Below are positions 7,134 through 7,367 of a stretch of DNA of 7,367 bases, in pieces. The stretch is from Flavobacteriales bacterium. GTDB lineage: Bacteria; Bacteroidota; Bacteroidia; Flavobacteriales_D; Crocinitomicaceae. How positions within the stretch are numbered: the stretch's first letter is position 1; every line of letters begins with the position of its first letter. Where the stretch lies: contig CANHBA010000104.1 of the NCBI GenBank assembly GCA_947458985.1, positions 1 through 7,367 on the forward strand, given 5' to 3'. The notes under the pieces were generated by a model. That model saw only the letters and a program-made list of their open reading frames with translations, did no database searches and was not told where the DNA came from. Position numbers and translations under genes: made by a program.

Positions 7134-7367
7134 TCAATTGTGTAGTTTGATGATATAAGAAGTTTTGGCTGGGATGGTACCGCTGGGCTGTTCGAAGTCA
7201 AAGGTTTGGTTGTTGAGTACGTCCTTCCCTTTTTCAAATCCATGCAAACCCTCTGCAAAGCGAGACCAAGAAAGCGTTTGCTCTTTGGTCGAATTATTGA
7301 TGACCACCATGATGACCTCAGCTGGTTGACCCATTTCTTTGACGGGCTCTAGGTAGCGGAAATACAC
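7134..7367 (-). CDS. GH13 alpha-amylase/neopullulanase-type enzyme, C-terminal domain only (5' part outside window)
   Basis: The frame is open from the window edge to the TGA at 7136-7134, giving 77 residues of a protein whose start and catalytic barrel lie beyond the window. The first in-window codon is GTG (Val) and should not be taken as a start. The visible part has the form VYFRYL..., then a strand AEVIMVVINNSTKEQTL, then RFAEGLHGF..GKDVLNNQTF, and a final IPAKTSYIIKL strand. This is the small C-terminal beta-sandwich (domain C) of GH13 enzymes of the SusA/neopullulanase/cyclomaltodextrinase type, where 'R(F/Y)-x-E-x-L-x-G...DV-(I/L)...G' and a closing 'P-A-(K/R)-S/T' are typical. No catalytic residue is visible, so the exact activity, signal peptide and location are unknown. 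The stop is one base from the GH31 start, so the two genes almost certainly form one transcript and act on the same alpha-glucan. Another family with a similar C-terminal domain is possible but less likely. Confidence 0.8.
   Translation of the reverse strand: MYFRYLEPVKEMGQPAEVIMVVINNSTKEQTLSWSRFAEGLHGFEKGKDVLNNQTFDFEQPSGTIPAKTSYIIKLHN

Noticed and set aside
7365..7367. GTG at the window edge as the start of a short 77-residue gene
   Set aside because: The sequence begins in the middle of a conserved beta-strand of a GH13 C-terminal domain, so it is the end of a longer gene cut by the window.
1..7367. CRISPR array, tRNA/rRNA, insertion sequence, toxin-antitoxin or other defence system
   Set aside because: No repeat-spacer pattern, tRNA-like fold, transposase motif or terminal repeats were seen. 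Four genes of one glycan-uptake locus, on one strand, account for almost every base.

Overview
The window is part of a polysaccharide utilization locus (PUL) of a Bacteroidota bacterium, most likely for starch, glycogen or malto-oligosaccharides. The Bacteroidota assignment rests on three things: a SusC/SusD outer-membrane pair, a TAnnTTTG-type promoter, and start codons without Shine-Dalgarno sequences. The lineage within the phylum cannot be fixed from the sequence.

All four genes lie on the minus strand, so transcription runs from high to low coordinates. In that order they are: the 3' end of a GH13 alpha-amylase or neopullulanase-type gene (7134-7367, cut by the window edge); a complete signal-peptide-bearing GH31 enzyme (4673-7132), whose start codon follows the GH13 stop after a single base; an 88-bp intergenic region (4585-4672) with a Bacteroidota-type promoter and two perfect inverted repeats; a complete SusC-like TonB-dependent transporter (1534-4584); and, 10 bp further on, a SusD-like surface glycan-binding lipoprotein (1-1523) that lacks only its last dozen or so residues. 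The plus strand holds no gene I can support.

Proposed working model: SusD, a lipoprotein on the outer membrane, captures malto-oligosaccharides. SusC imports them with energy from TonB. The GH13 enzyme cuts internal alpha-1,4 bonds. The exported GH31 enzyme trims or rearranges the short products. The GH31 resembles Cellvibrio japonicus Agd31B, an alpha-1,4-transglucosylase, more than a plain alpha-glucosidase, so this locus may remodel maltodextrins as well as hydrolyse them. In the classical Bacteroides sus locus the exo-enzyme SusB is GH97, and susC-susD follow susB; here a GH31 takes that position.

I see no mobile element, CRISPR array, RNA gene or unknown multi-gene system. The features most worth a second look are the two-palindrome promoter, the transglucosylase-type GH31, the paired calcium-loop motifs in SusC, and the altered sugar-binding and export-signal residues in SusD.
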